DNA from: Porphyromonadaceae bacterium
GTDB lineage: Bacteria; Bacteroidota; Bacteroidia; Bacteroidales; UBA11471
Length of the DNA stretch: 14,395 bases
NCBI GenBank assembly: GCA_021199145.1
Contig: JAJQIP010000217.1
Span: forward strand, 1 to 14,395
Reading direction: 5' to 3'
A program made the position numbers and the translations under genes. Under the pieces are notes generated by a model. It worked only from the letters and a program-made list of their open reading frames with translations. It was not told the origin of the DNA and ran no database searches. Below are positions 5,571 to 12,975 of the stretch, in pieces (within the stretch, counting starts at the first letter, position 1; every line of letters begins with the position of its first letter).

Positions 5571-7985
5571 ATGACTTTACGGCGATGGGGAGTGCTCATC
5601 GCTCTCTTCCTGTGCCTTTCGGCACAGGCGCAACGGCGTGTCGAGATTTCGGGAAAGGTCATTGATTCAGAGGGCGAACCGATGGACCTTGTCACCGTTT
5701 CCGTCCCTTCGGCTTCAACGGGAACCTTTACCAATGACAAAGGGGAGTACAAGTTGCATATCCCTGCCGCTGATACTGTGGAGGTGATTTTTTCCTATTT
5801 GGGATATCGGAAGGAGACCCGGAAGTTGGTTGACCCGGCGGAGAAGGTAACCCTTTCGGTGCGCATGTATAACAAGGACCGTACCTTGAGCGAGGTAGAG
5901 ATACAGGAGTATCGTCGGCAGATGTCGATGTTGCAGAAGATTGACACGAAAGACTGGAAACTGATGCCCGATGCCTCGGGGGGATCCATTGAGGCTTTGT
6001 TGGCGACCATGCCCGGGGTGAATTCCAATAATGAATTGAGTTCACAATATTCGGTCAGAGGAGGAAACTTTGATGAGAATATCGTGTATGTCAACGGAAT
6101 AGAGGTCTACCGTCCCCAATTGATACGTTCGGGACAACAGGAGGGATTGAGCTTTATCAATCCCGATATGGTCGGTTCGGTGGCTTTCTCTTCAGGCGGT
6201 TATCCGGCGGAGTATGGCGACAAGATGTCGTCGGTGCTCGATATCACCTATAGGCAACCCGAATCGTTCGAGGGGTCTGTGTCAGGTAGTTTTCTCGGAG
6301 TAAGCGCATCGGTGGGGCAAAAGACCAAACGTTTCACCCAGTTGCACGGGTTCCGTTTCAAGACCAACTCCACCTTGCTCAGCACTCTCGATACCGAAGG
6401 AGAGTACAAGCCCCGTTTCTTCGATTACCAGACCTATCTCACCTATAAAGTAAATTCCCGTTGGGACTTGGCTTTCTTAGGAAACATTTCGAGTAACAAT
6501 TACCAATTCACCCCGCAGTCACGGACCACTCGTTATGGCGGATTCTCTTCCGCAGCGCAGTTCACAGTCTATTTTGACGGGAAGGAGGCGGATCTCTTCC
6601 AGACCTATTTCGGAGCGTTGACAGCCACCTATCGGCCGACGGCCTTTACCTCCTTGACCTTGTTGGCATCGGCTTACGCTACCCGGGAGAAGATAACCTA
6701 TGACATTTCTGGAGAGTATTGGCTCGACGAACTCGATTTGGCGGCCGGGGTCGATACGCAGGAGAGTGCTGGTACATTGGGCTATGGGTCGTACCAGGAG
6801 TATGCCCGGAACAGTTTAGGGGCTGATGTGTATGCCTTCGCCTTGAAGGGGGAGACTCGTTTCGGCCGCCATACTTTGCGGTATGGGACCAACTATCAGC
6901 GGGAACGCATACATGACCGTGTGCGGGAGTGGGAGGCCCGGGATTCTTCGGGATACACGTTGCCGCACACTGGAGAGGGTATATCGTTGATCTCAAGCAT
7001 CCATTCGACTCAGGATATCGAAAGTAACCGCTTTTCGGCCTATGTGCAGGAGACCTACAGTCTGGAACATACATCGGGTATCTATAATTTTACCGGTGGG
7101 GTGCGGTTGTCGTACTGGGACTATAACCGAGAATGTATTGTCTCTCCTCGGGTATCGGTGGGATTTAATCCGGCCTTCAATTCTCGGTTGACCTTCCGTT
7201 TTGCGACGGGACTTTATTATCAGGCACCATTTTACAAAGAGTTCCGGGATACCATCCAAAACAGTCAAGGAAACTGGGAGGTGGTTCTCAACAATAATAT
7301 CAAGTCGCAGCGCTCCATACACTTCATATTGGGAAGTGACTATACTTTCCGGGTGTTGGACCGGCCGTTCAAATTTACGGGGGAACTCTATTACAAGAAA
7401 CTCGACCACCTTATCTCCTATGAGGTCGACAATATGCGGATATGGTACAGCGGAGAGAACAATTCCCGAGGTTACATTACTGGACTTGATTTGAAACTCT
7501 TCGGAGAGTTTGTCCCGGGGGTCGATTCGTGGCTCACTTTCTCGCTGATGTCGGCCAAGGAGAAAACCGCTTCGGGCTATGTCCCTTTGCCCACCGAACA
7601 GCGGTACAGTATCGGACTGTTTTTCCAGGATTATATTCCCCGTTTCCCCAAATACCGGTTTTCCCTCAAGGCCATCTGGTCTGACGGTCTTCCTATGGCG
7701 GCTCCTAAAAAGGGACGTGCCGACGGCTATTTCCGCACTCCGCCTTACCGACGTGTCGATATCGGACTCTCCCGACGGTTGGCCGGAGGAGAGGACCGCA
7801 TTATGCAGAAACCCTTTTTCCGAGGATTCAAAAGCATTTGGATAGGATTGGACGTATTTAACCTGCTCGATTTTTCCAACGTCAATTCCTACTATTGGGT
7901 AACCGACATATACAACAATCAAAACGCCGTACCTAACTATCTTACCGGACGGCAATTCAATCTGCGTCTCTCCTTTGACTTTTGA
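5571..7985 (+). CDS. TonB-dependent outer-membrane receptor with carboxypeptidase-like N-domain
   Basis: This encodes an 804-residue outer-membrane protein. The ATG at 5571 begins an ideal signal peptide (MTLRRWGVLIALFLCLSAQA, cleavage near AQA-Q). Upstream ATGs at 5544 and 5526 are possible, but would put extra residues before it. Residues about 24-100 form a CarbopepD_reg-like domain (ISGKVIDSEGEPMDLVTV, then GTFTNDKGEYKL and FSYLGYRKE). The plug spans about 130-230, with SVRGGNFDENIVYVNGIEVY and FSSGGYPAEYGDKMSSVLDI. The rest is a 22-stranded-type beta barrel rich in aromatic strand ends, finishing in FNLRLSFDF with a terminal phenylalanine. These receptors import ligands using TonB energy. 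There is no SusD partner next to it, so it is not a typical SusC of a polysaccharide utilisation locus, and the ligand is unknown. It diverges from the nitroreductase operon, and its 3' end overlaps comEC by 29 bases. Confidence 0.93.
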   Translation: MTLRRWGVLIALFLCLSAQAQRRVEISGKVIDSEGEPMDLVTVSVPSASTGTFTNDKGEYKLHIPAADTVEVIFSYLGYRKETRKLVDPAEKVTLSVRMYNKDRTLSEVEIQEYRRQMSMLQKIDTKDWKLMPDASGGSIEALLATMPGVNSNNELSSQYSVRGGNFDENIVYVNGIEVYRPQLIRSGQQEGLSFINPDMVGSVAFSSGGYPAEYGDKMSSVLDITYRQPESFEGSVSGSFLGVSASVGQKTKRFTQLHGFRFKTNSTLLSTLDTEGEYKPRFFDYQTYLTYKVNSRWDLAFLGNISSNNYQFTPQSRTTRYGGFSSAAQFTVYFDGKEADLFQTYFGALTATYRPTAFTSLTLLASAYATREKITYDISGEYWLDELDLAAGVDTQESAGTLGYGSYQEYARNSLGADVYAFALKGETRFGRHTLRYGTNYQRERIHDRVREWEARDSSGYTLPHTGEGISLISSIHSTQDIESNRFSAYVQETYSLEHTSGIYNFTGGVRLSYWDYNRECIVSPRVSVGFNPAFNSRLTFRFATGLYYQAPFYKEFRDTIQNSQGNWEVVLNNNIKSQRSIHFILGSDYTFRVLDRPFKFTGELYYKKLDHLISYEVDNMRIWYSGENNSRGYITGLDLKLFGEFVPGVDSWLTFSLMSAKEKTASGYVPLPTEQRYSIGLFFQDYIPRFPKYRFSLKAIWSDGLPMAAPKKGRADGYFRTPPYRRVDIGLSRRLAGGEDRIMQKPFFRGFKSIWIGLDVFNLLDFSNVNSYYWVTDIYNNQNAVPNYLTGRQFNLRLSFDF

Positions 7986-10077
7986 CCGTCGTCTCTCCCT
8001 TTATGGCGACAAACGCTCCCTGGGTGCGTATCCGGTGGCAGGGGATATGCAGTGCCCGGCACTCCTCTTGCAGATTCTTTTGTTGGTAGTAGGATAAATT
8101 GTGTGCGAGGATAACCTCCTGTACAGAGAAGCATCTTCGAATGTCTTCTATTTTCCCTTTGAATCCCGGTACGACGATGGCATAGTCGATAGGCATGCGG
8201 TTGTGTGAAGAACGCCGTTTCCATCGTCCGTCTCCGAACACGACGATGTGTAGGCCTTGAAAGGCGATGTAGGGCAATTTGATTTGGAGGTTGCCTTGCG
8301 TTGTCCGGTCAGAGATAAAGGTGTAGGAACCGATGCCGTTTTTCATCCAGAACCGTTGGGCCGCCCGCTCTGTCGAACGGTTGGAGAGTGTGTCGAGCGG
8401 AAGCAGCCAGTTGCGTCCGTTATCGACAAAATTGAGGGTCGTCGCCCGGCTCTCCTGATACATGGCACAGAGGTTGCGGATAGGTCTTGGGCTGCCGATG
8501 GTATCGGCCAGCAGAGAGACAAAAGCAAAGGCCGTCAGGATAACGATACCCCTTGTATAGCGGTAGAGGAACGAGATTATGAAACCGAAGAGAAGGACGT
8601 ACCAGGCAAAGAGAAATTCCGGTTCAAGCCAGATGTCCCGAATGGAGGCCCAGTGGTAGGACTCTATGGTTCGGGAAATGAGGTCGAGTCCGTTGGCCAT
8701 ACCGTCAATGCAGAGGGTAAAAAAGGGCAGGTTTATCCCCATCCCTGTCAGGATGAGCCAGAGAAATCCACCTCCGAGCAAAACCGGCAGCAAGGGGACG
8801 ATGATGAGGTTACTCAGCAGTCCCCACAACGGCAGGATATGGAAATAGTAGACCACCAAGGGCAGTGTGCCCAATTGAGCGGTTGCCGAGACCGTGAGCA
8901 GGGAGAGTATTTTTCTGACGATACGGTTGCCGTGCGGCAGCGAATCATAGATAGGCTTGAAAAAGAAGAGGATGGAGAAAACCGATAAAAAACTGAGTTG
9001 GAACCCCACTTGGAAAAGATAGTGCGGATTGTAGAACAACATGCCGAAAGCCGCCATGAAGAGTCCGTTCATGGGACTGGCCTTACGTCCCACGAGAATG
9101 GCCGCCAGAACAGCCGATGCCATGATGCAGGCCCGTATAGCCGAGGGGGAAAGGCCCGTAAGCAGGACATATCCCCACAGCAGAACAATAATCAAAGCCG
9201 CCTGCAAACGCCGGAGACCTAACCAGAGTAGCGGAGCCAGCAAAAAGGCCAATACCGCCCAGATAATTCCCAAATGGAGACCGCTGACAGCCAGGATATG
9301 CGACAGTCCTGCCGCAGAAAAAGCCGCCCGTTGTTCCGGGTCAATTTCTCCGGTATATCCCAATAGAAGAGCTTTCAGGATACTTTGAGAAGCGGGGGAG
9401 AAATTCCCTCGGTCGATGATTTTCAGGCAACGGTCCCGTCCTCTGTTGGCCAGGTTTTTCAGGGAAGAGGTTTTTATCCGGCCTGCCCGTAACCAGTTGT
9501 CTTGGGCCAGGTATTGGGTGTAGATATATCCCCGATGACGCATCAAGGAGGCATAGTCGAATGCTTCGGGATTTTTCTGGTTGGTAATGCGGGAGAAATG
9601 GGGTTGGAAGAGAATCAAGTCACCGGCTTGTAAATGCTCTCCCTCCTTGGGTTCCATGCGGAGTGAAATGGGGATGCGGGTCGCCGCTTTCTTTCTGGGT
9701 GGTGCGGCCAAGGCGATAATTGTCGCTTTAGCTCCTACACTCTGTCCCGTATCGAGGGGAGTCTCTTCCAGGCGGGCCAAGGCATATTGGTAGGAGAAGG
9801 TCTTGACTACGGGTATCTCTTCTAACTGGCTTATCTTCATGGACGCACAGCCGGCCGCCATACATAAGGCGCAAGTGGCTGCCGCGAAGAGATACCTGCT
9901 GCGGAAAACCCATTCGATATGATGTTGGGAGTAAAAATGGAGAATGAGAAAGATGAGGCCTAAGACAAACGATGCCCTCAGGAAAATGGCTGGATGCACC
10001 TCTTGCAAGGCAATTCCGATGGCAAAGGGAACAGTAATGCGCAGGAAAGGGGCATCGTCGAACAGATATCGTTTCAT
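7957..10077 (-). CDS. comEC: ComEC/Rec2-family membrane channel protein
   Basis: This encodes a 706-residue polytopic membrane protein. The N-terminal part has hydrophobic segments near 11-25, 35-48 and 61-76, then a soluble DUF4131-like domain (about 95-195). The competence domain (about 230-505) holds the hallmark GLSHILAVSGLHLGIIW (257-273), several hydrophobic helices, GLSPSAIRAC (308-317) and VGFQLSFLSVF (357-367). ComEC passes single-stranded DNA across the inner membrane during natural transformation; in many Bacteroidales the role is inferred only from homology. In the soluble C-terminal part (about 535-700), I find none of the HxHxDH-type metal motifs of the beta-lactamase-like domain found in Bacillus-type ComEC, so this domain looks non-catalytic. 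It lies 85 bases downstream of rpe on the same strand with no U-tract terminator between, so the two may be co-transcribed. Confidence 0.92.
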   Translation of the reverse strand: MKRYLFDDAPFLRITVPFAIGIALQEVHPAIFLRASFVLGLIFLILHFYSQHHIEWVFRSRYLFAAATCALCMAAGCASMKISQLEEIPVVKTFSYQYALARLEETPLDTGQSVGAKATIIALAAPPRKKAATRIPISLRMEPKEGEHLQAGDLILFQPHFSRITNQKNPEAFDYASLMRHRGYIYTQYLAQDNWLRAGRIKTSSLKNLANRGRDRCLKIIDRGNFSPASQSILKALLLGYTGEIDPEQRAAFSAAGLSHILAVSGLHLGIIWAVLAFLLAPLLWLGLRRLQAALIIVLLWGYVLLTGLSPSAIRACIMASAVLAAILVGRKASPMNGLFMAAFGMLFYNPHYLFQVGFQLSFLSVFSILFFFKPIYDSLPHGNRIVRKILSLLTVSATAQLGTLPLVVYYFHILPLWGLLSNLIIVPLLPVLLGGGFLWLILTGMGINLPFFTLCIDGMANGLDLISRTIESYHWASIRDIWLEPEFLFAWYVLLFGFIISFLYRYTRGIVILTAFAFVSLLADTIGSPRPIRNLCAMYQESRATTLNFVDNGRNWLLPLDTLSNRSTERAAQRFWMKNGIGSYTFISDRTTQGNLQIKLPYIAFQGLHIVVFGDGRWKRRSSHNRMPIDYAIVVPGFKGKIEDIRRCFSVQEVILAHNLSYYQQKNLQEECRALHIPCHRIRTQGAFVAIKGETTVKSQRRDAD

Positions 10078-10128
10078 GGTCTAAAAGGCTTTAGCGAGAC
10101 TCCTTCTCTTGTTCCCTTCCCCTTTCTT

Positions 10129-10164
10129 GGGACCTCCGTGTCCCGTCCTGAAAAGGACTTTTTT
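10129..10164 (+). other. Two small tandem hairpins between rpe and comEC
   Basis: GGGAC (10129-10133) pairs with GTCCC (10140-10144), and GTCCT (10145-10149) pairs with AGGAC (10154-10158) around a GAAA loop. A run of six T residues follows on the + strand (10159-10164) and overlaps the rpe stop codon. As a terminator this would act on + strand (antisense) transcription. In the rpe/comEC direction there is no U-tract, so it is more likely a processing or mRNA-stability structure, or chance. Confidence 0.3.
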
Positions 10165-10813
10165 ACAGAGCCTTCATCAAGGCAATCGTCTCTTCGGGAT
10201 TTTCCGAAGTAAATACGCTGTGCCCGCATACCAGGATATCGGCACCTGCTTTGACGGCAAGAGGAGCTGTCTCCAGATTGATACCTCCGTCTATTTCGAT
10301 AAGGGTGGAAAGGTTTTTGCGGAGAATCATCTCTTTGAGCTGGGCTATTTTTTCAAGGGATTGAGGAATGAATTTTTGGCCTCCGAATCCGGGGTTTACC
10401 GACATGATAAGAACCATATCCACTTCGGGGAGAATATCTTCAAGGAGAGAGACCGGCATGTGGGGATTGAGGGTAACTCCCGCTTTCATACCCGCCGCCT
10501 TTATCTCTTGCAGCGTGCGGTGCAGGTGCGGGCAGGTTTCATAGTGTACATTCATCATGTACGTGCCAATCGCTTGCAGACGGGAAATGAATTTTTCCGG
10601 CCGGGTTATCATCAGATGGAAGTCAAGGGGCTTTTTCGTCATGGCGGCAACTGCCTCGATGACGGGAAAGCCGAAAGAGATATTGGGAACGTATACTCCG
10701 TCCATAATATCGAGATGTACCCAATCGGCTTTACTGCGGTTTATCATTTCGATATCCAGCCGTAAATGGGCAAAGTTGGCCGAAAGTAGCGAAGGTGCGA
10801 CAAGTAGGCTCAT
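10163..10813 (-). CDS. rpe: Ribulose-phosphate 3-epimerase
   Basis: This encodes a 216-residue cytoplasmic TIM-barrel enzyme of normal family length. It interconverts D-ribulose 5-phosphate and D-xylulose 5-phosphate in the non-oxidative pentose phosphate pathway, using a bound divalent metal. N-terminal APSLLSANF (6-14) includes the conserved serine. HLDIMDGVYVPNISFG (33-48) carries metal ligand H33 and catalytic D35. H66 (DFHLMI) is a further ligand. MSVNPGFGGQKF (137-148) is the phosphate-binding loop, and EIDGGIN (173-179) holds the second catalytic aspartate D175. The last phosphate loop reads CGHSVF where GSAVF or similar is common, a mild variation. It has a promoter-like box immediately upstream and is followed by comEC. 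Confidence 0.96.
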   Translation of the reverse strand: MSLLVAPSLLSANFAHLRLDIEMINRSKADWVHLDIMDGVYVPNISFGFPVIEAVAAMTKKPLDFHLMITRPEKFISRLQAIGTYMMNVHYETCPHLHRTLQEIKAAGMKAGVTLNPHMPVSLLEDILPEVDMVLIMSVNPGFGGQKFIPQSLEKIAQLKEMILRKNLSTLIEIDGGINLETAPLAVKAGADILVCGHSVFTSENPEETIALMKAL

Positions 10814-10839
10814 GAAAAAAGGGTCTTTGTTACAACAAA

Positions 10840-10870
10840 CAAAGATAGGCGATAGACTTGAATTGGCGAA
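10840..10870 (-). promoter_or_regulatory. Possible rpe promoter
   Basis: The minus strand carries TATCTTTG (10847 to 10840), an exact TAnnTTTG box, 27 bases before the rpe ATG. About 19 bases further upstream is TTCG (10870-10867), a partial match to TTTG. The implied leader is short, about 20 bases. The gene-proximal position favours a real promoter. Confidence 0.5.
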
Positions 10871-10886
10871 AAGATTCCGCCGAAAA

Positions 10887-11042
10887 TTAATTCAAGGCGT
10901 AATAGGTCGGTGAGTACGGTTGTACAGGTTTCCCCGTATAGGTACGGGCTATTTGCCGCAGCAACATCAATGTGGCGGCGCTTGGTCCGGTGTGTAATGG
11001 TTTGGAAGGGGAAGAAGTAGAGGAAGTAGTTGTTCTCTTCAT
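10887..11042 (-). CDS. Small 51-residue ORF downstream of the ECF sigma gene
   Basis: This is a short frame (51 codons plus TAA). The first 19 residues are a Ser/Thr/Pro-rich disordered stretch (MKRTTTSSTSSPSKP and on). They are followed by PSAATLMLLRQIARTY (20-35), which reads as an amphipathic helix with a basic face, and a short tail ending SPTYYALN. From memory, Bacteroidales genomes carry small proteins with a similar core (PS-x3-L-x3-RQ-x-AR-x-Y) and an LN-type C-terminus, so I regard it as a likely real gene. No function is known to me. It has the same orientation as the sigma factor gene, whose stop is 81 bases upstream, with no terminator between, so it may be in the same transcript. 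It ends 73 bases before the rpe start. A 7-bp inverted repeat covers its start codon. Confidence 0.6.
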   Translation of the reverse strand: MKRTTTSSTSSPSKPLHTGPSAATLMLLRQIARTYTGKPVQPYSPTYYALN

Positions 11043-11084
11043 AGGCGATGTTTTTAAGAATTCATCTATAAAACGTACGCCTAT
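11041..11084 (-). repeat. Inverted repeat covering the start codon of the small ORF
   Basis: ATAGGCG (11041-11047) and CGCCTAT (11078-11084) are perfect 7-base inverted repeats, 30 bases apart. Inner bases GATG (11047-11050) and CATC (11063-11066) could add pairing. In the minus-strand RNA the 3' arm overlaps the AUG of the 51-residue ORF, so folding could mask its start. The stem is short and its stability is not calculated here. Confidence 0.35.
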
Positions 11085-11123
11085 GTGTGTTTAGTATATT
11101 CTTCTCCTTTTTTATTTATTTCT

Positions 11124-11717
11124 TCAAAAAGAGAGTTGTATCTGGTGGTCATCGGCCATTTTCCGGATGTTCAACAAGGCGTAGCGCATACGTCCCAAAG
11201 CCGTGTTGATGCTCACTTGCGTGGCATCGGCAATCTCCTTGAAGCTCATGTTCTTGTAGTAGCGCATGACGAGCACTTCCCGTTGGTTGTCGGGTAAGGC
11301 AGCCACCAGCCGACGTATATCGGCATGGATTTGACGGGTTATGAGGGAATCTTCGATGGTCCCTTCACTCAACTCCTTGCGGTTGAAAATATCTTTCTCT
11401 TCATTTTCGTCGTTCGACACCAGATTTTCATTTCGCTCTTGACGGTAATGGTCAATGATAAGGTTATGGGCGATGCGCATAACCCACGATGAAAATTTGC
11501 CGGTCTCGACATAACGGCCCTGTTTTACCGTCATGATGACCTTCACGAAGGTCTCTTGAAAGATATCTTCGGTCAAATCGTAATCTTTGACTGTATACTG
11601 TATATAGGAGTAAATCCGGTTTTTGTACCGTGTAAGCAAGATATCAAATGCCTTGTTGTTACCCTCTGAATACAATCCTACCAACTCTTCGTCGGATAGT
11701 TTTGATAAAAGACTCAT
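11124..11717 (-). CDS. ECF-type RNA polymerase sigma factor
   Basis: This encodes a 197-residue group IV sigma factor. Region 2 spans about 23-95: AFDILLTRYKNRIYSYI (core binding), then DLTEDIFQETFVKV (47-60) and KFSSWVMRIAHNLIIDHYRQ (74-93) for -10 recognition. Region 4 spans about 133-187: LPDNQREVLVMRYY (141-154) and a helix-turn-helix MSFKEIADATQVSINTALGRMRYAL (157-181) for -35 recognition. The acidic linker at about 95-125 (NDENEEKDIFNRKE) joins them. Such factors redirect RNA polymerase to stress or surface genes and are usually held by an anti-sigma factor. Here no FecR-like or other membrane anti-sigma gene is adjacent; the only partner candidate is the 51-residue ORF downstream. This resembles the soluble, anti-sigma-less ECF genes of Bacteroidales. 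Its targets cannot be read from the window. Confidence 0.94.
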   Translation of the reverse strand: MSLLSKLSDEELVGLYSEGNNKAFDILLTRYKNRIYSYIQYTVKDYDLTEDIFQETFVKVIMTVKQGRYVETGKFSSWVMRIAHNLIIDHYRQERNENLVSNDENEEKDIFNRKELSEGTIEDSLITRQIHADIRRLVAALPDNQREVLVMRYYKNMSFKEIADATQVSINTALGRMRYALLNIRKMADDHQIQLSF

Positions 11718-11798
11718 TACTATTAAAAATTGGTTTCAGAGTAGTTTTTTTCGATAGGCATTTGGTATTTAAAGTGATACAATAAGCGTTTATTGATG

Positions 11799-11830
11799 CA
11801 AATGTAGAAAGTCGTTTTTGAAAAAACAAG
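11799..11830 (-). promoter_or_regulatory. Promoter of the ECF sigma gene
   Basis: On the minus strand, TACATTTG (11806 to 11799) is an exact TAnnTTTG box. CTTG (11830-11827) lies 20 bases upstream, matching three of four bases of TTTG. The leader to the ATG at 11717 would be about 75 bases. The -33 box lies inside the left arm of an inverted repeat (11825-11855), so access could be regulated. Confidence 0.55.
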
Positions 11831-11855
11831 CATTTTCCCTGTTTTTTTGCTTGTT
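11825..11855. repeat. 8-bp inverted repeat in the divergent sigma/nucleotidyltransferase region
   Basis: AACAAGCA (11825-11832) and TGCTTGTT (11848-11855) are perfect inverted repeats separated by 15 bases. The left arm overlaps the -33 box of the sigma-gene promoter. Arm spacing of 23 bases centre to centre is about two helical turns, so it could be an operator for a dimeric regulator. The surroundings are A/T-rich, so chance cannot be excluded. Confidence 0.35.
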
Positions 11856-11959
11856 GACGGTATTTTTGCTCTTTTCTGGTGGAGAAATCGCCTCTATTCC
11901 CTCTTGCCTTACAGACGAAAAAGGAGGACTTATCCCGGAGATTATTGGAGAATAATTTC

Positions 11960-11967
11960 TACCTTTG
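11960..11967 (+). promoter_or_regulatory. -7 box upstream of the nucleotidyltransferase gene
   Basis: TACCTTTG (11960-11967) exactly matches TAnnTTTG and lies 30 bases before the ATG at 11998. No TTTG-like box is found 19-21 bases upstream. A second exact -7 match, TATTTTTG at 11861-11868, lies further up and also lacks a good -33 box. Either might start the transcript; the nearer one is favoured. Confidence 0.4.
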
Positions 11968-11997
11968 TTCTTGTGAAACAGAGAAAAATATAGCTAT

Positions 11998-12897
11998 ATG
12001 AAACCTACACTTTTTGTTTTGGCAGCCGGAATGGGCAGCCGTTACGGGGGATTGAAGCAGCTTGACGGTCTGGGTCCGAACGGGGAAACCATCATGGACT
12101 ATTCGATTTATGATGCCATTCGGGGCGGATTCGGCAAAGTCGTCTTTGTCATACGCCATCTGTTTGAGGCGGATTTCCGGGAAAAAATATTGAAAAAATA
12201 TAGTCATGTGATTCCGGTCGAAGTTGTTTTCCAGGAGTTGGACTATTTGCCGGTCGGTTTTACCGTACCCGAGGGGAGGGTGAAGCCGTGGGGCACCAAT
12301 CATGCCGTGTTGATGGGGAAGGATGTGATTCGGGAGCCTTTTGCCGTAATCAATGCGGATGACTTTTACGGTCGGGACAGTTTTGCCGTGATTGCCTCTT
12401 ATCTGCAAAATCTGGGGGGTAAGCATGACGATTACTGCATGGTGGGTTATCGGGTGGGGAACACCCTTTCGGAGAGCGGTTCCGTATCTCGGGGTATCTG
12501 CACCACCAATGCCGAAGGATTTCTCACCAGTGTCGTGGAACGTACCCAGATTGAACGGCGTGACGGGCAGGTGATGTATAAAGATGGCGATGACTGGGTT
12601 CCGGTTGCGGAAGATACGCCAGTGTCGATGAACATGTGGGGATTCACGCCCGATTATTTCCTGCATTCCGAGGCGTTTTTCATTAACTTCCTCCGTGAAA
12701 ACAGGATAAATCTGAAGGCGGAGTATTTTATTCCGTTGATGGTCAATCATCTTATTACTCAGGGCACCTCTACGGTGAAGGTGCTTCACACGACAGCGAA
12801 GTGGTTCGGCGTGACCTATGCCGAGGACCGTCCCGCCTTTATCGCCCGGATACGTGCGCTTATCGATGCCGGTGAATATCCTGAAAAACTGTTCTGA
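11998..12897 (+). CDS. Sugar nucleotidyltransferase (NTP-transferase family)
   Basis: This encodes a 299-residue cytoplasmic protein of the nucleotidyltransferase GT-A fold. The signature LAAGMGSRYGGLKQ (8-21) is the nucleotide-binding loop, with G/R for triphosphate contact and the lysine after it. GTNHAV (99-104) is a base- and substrate-contact segment, and NADDFYG (119-125) carries the metal-binding aspartates. The family joins a sugar 1-phosphate to an NTP, giving an NDP-sugar and pyrophosphate. Family members are often annotated as UTP-glucose-1-phosphate uridylyltransferase, but the true sugar is uncertain here. Close Bacteroidales homologues are, from memory, often found beside a phosphotransferase-type kinase; no such gene is present in this window. 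It diverges from the ECF sigma gene and lies 78 bases before the GH105-like gene, with no terminator seen, so co-transcription is possible. Confidence 0.9.
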   Translation: MKPTLFVLAAGMGSRYGGLKQLDGLGPNGETIMDYSIYDAIRGGFGKVVFVIRHLFEADFREKILKKYSHVIPVEVVFQELDYLPVGFTVPEGRVKPWGTNHAVLMGKDVIREPFAVINADDFYGRDSFAVIASYLQNLGGKHDDYCMVGYRVGNTLSESGSVSRGICTTNAEGFLTSVVERTQIERRDGQVMYKDGDDWVPVAEDTPVSMNMWGFTPDYFLHSEAFFINFLRENRINLKAEYFIPLMVNHLITQGTSTVKVLHTTAKWFGVTYAEDRPAFIARIRALIDAGEYPEKLF

Positions 12898-12975
12898 ACA
12901 ATGTGTTCCTTTCTTGTGCGACCTTCACGAAAAAGAGAATTCGAAAAAGATAACAACAATTAAAAAATAAAACCG

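Noticed and set aside
5387..5752. Long N-terminal extension of the nitroreductase frame
   Set aside because: The extension is antisense to the receptor's signal peptide and first domain and contains no family sequence; the nitroreductase N-terminus fits the ATG at 5386.
6993..7955. 320-codon minus-strand open frame inside the TonB-dependent receptor
   Set aside because: It lies fully antisense to a strongly supported receptor gene; the product has no recognisable domain and reads as a shadow of the barrel codons.
8257..8988. 243-codon + strand frame within comEC
   Set aside because: It is antisense to transmembrane codons of comEC, and the Glu/Gly/Arg-rich product is typical of the complement of hydrophobic coding sequence.
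10129..10164. Intrinsic terminator between rpe and comEC
   Set aside because: The hairpins exist, but the T-run follows them only on the + strand, so they would not stop rpe transcription; kept only as a low-confidence structure.
10109..10765. 218-codon + strand frame over rpe
   Set aside because: It is antisense to rpe, whose catalytic motifs are complete; no domain is recognisable.
11959..12789. 276-codon minus-strand open frame over the nucleotidyltransferase
   Set aside because: It is antisense to a gene with clear nucleotidyltransferase motifs; the His/Arg-rich product is typical of a shadow frame.
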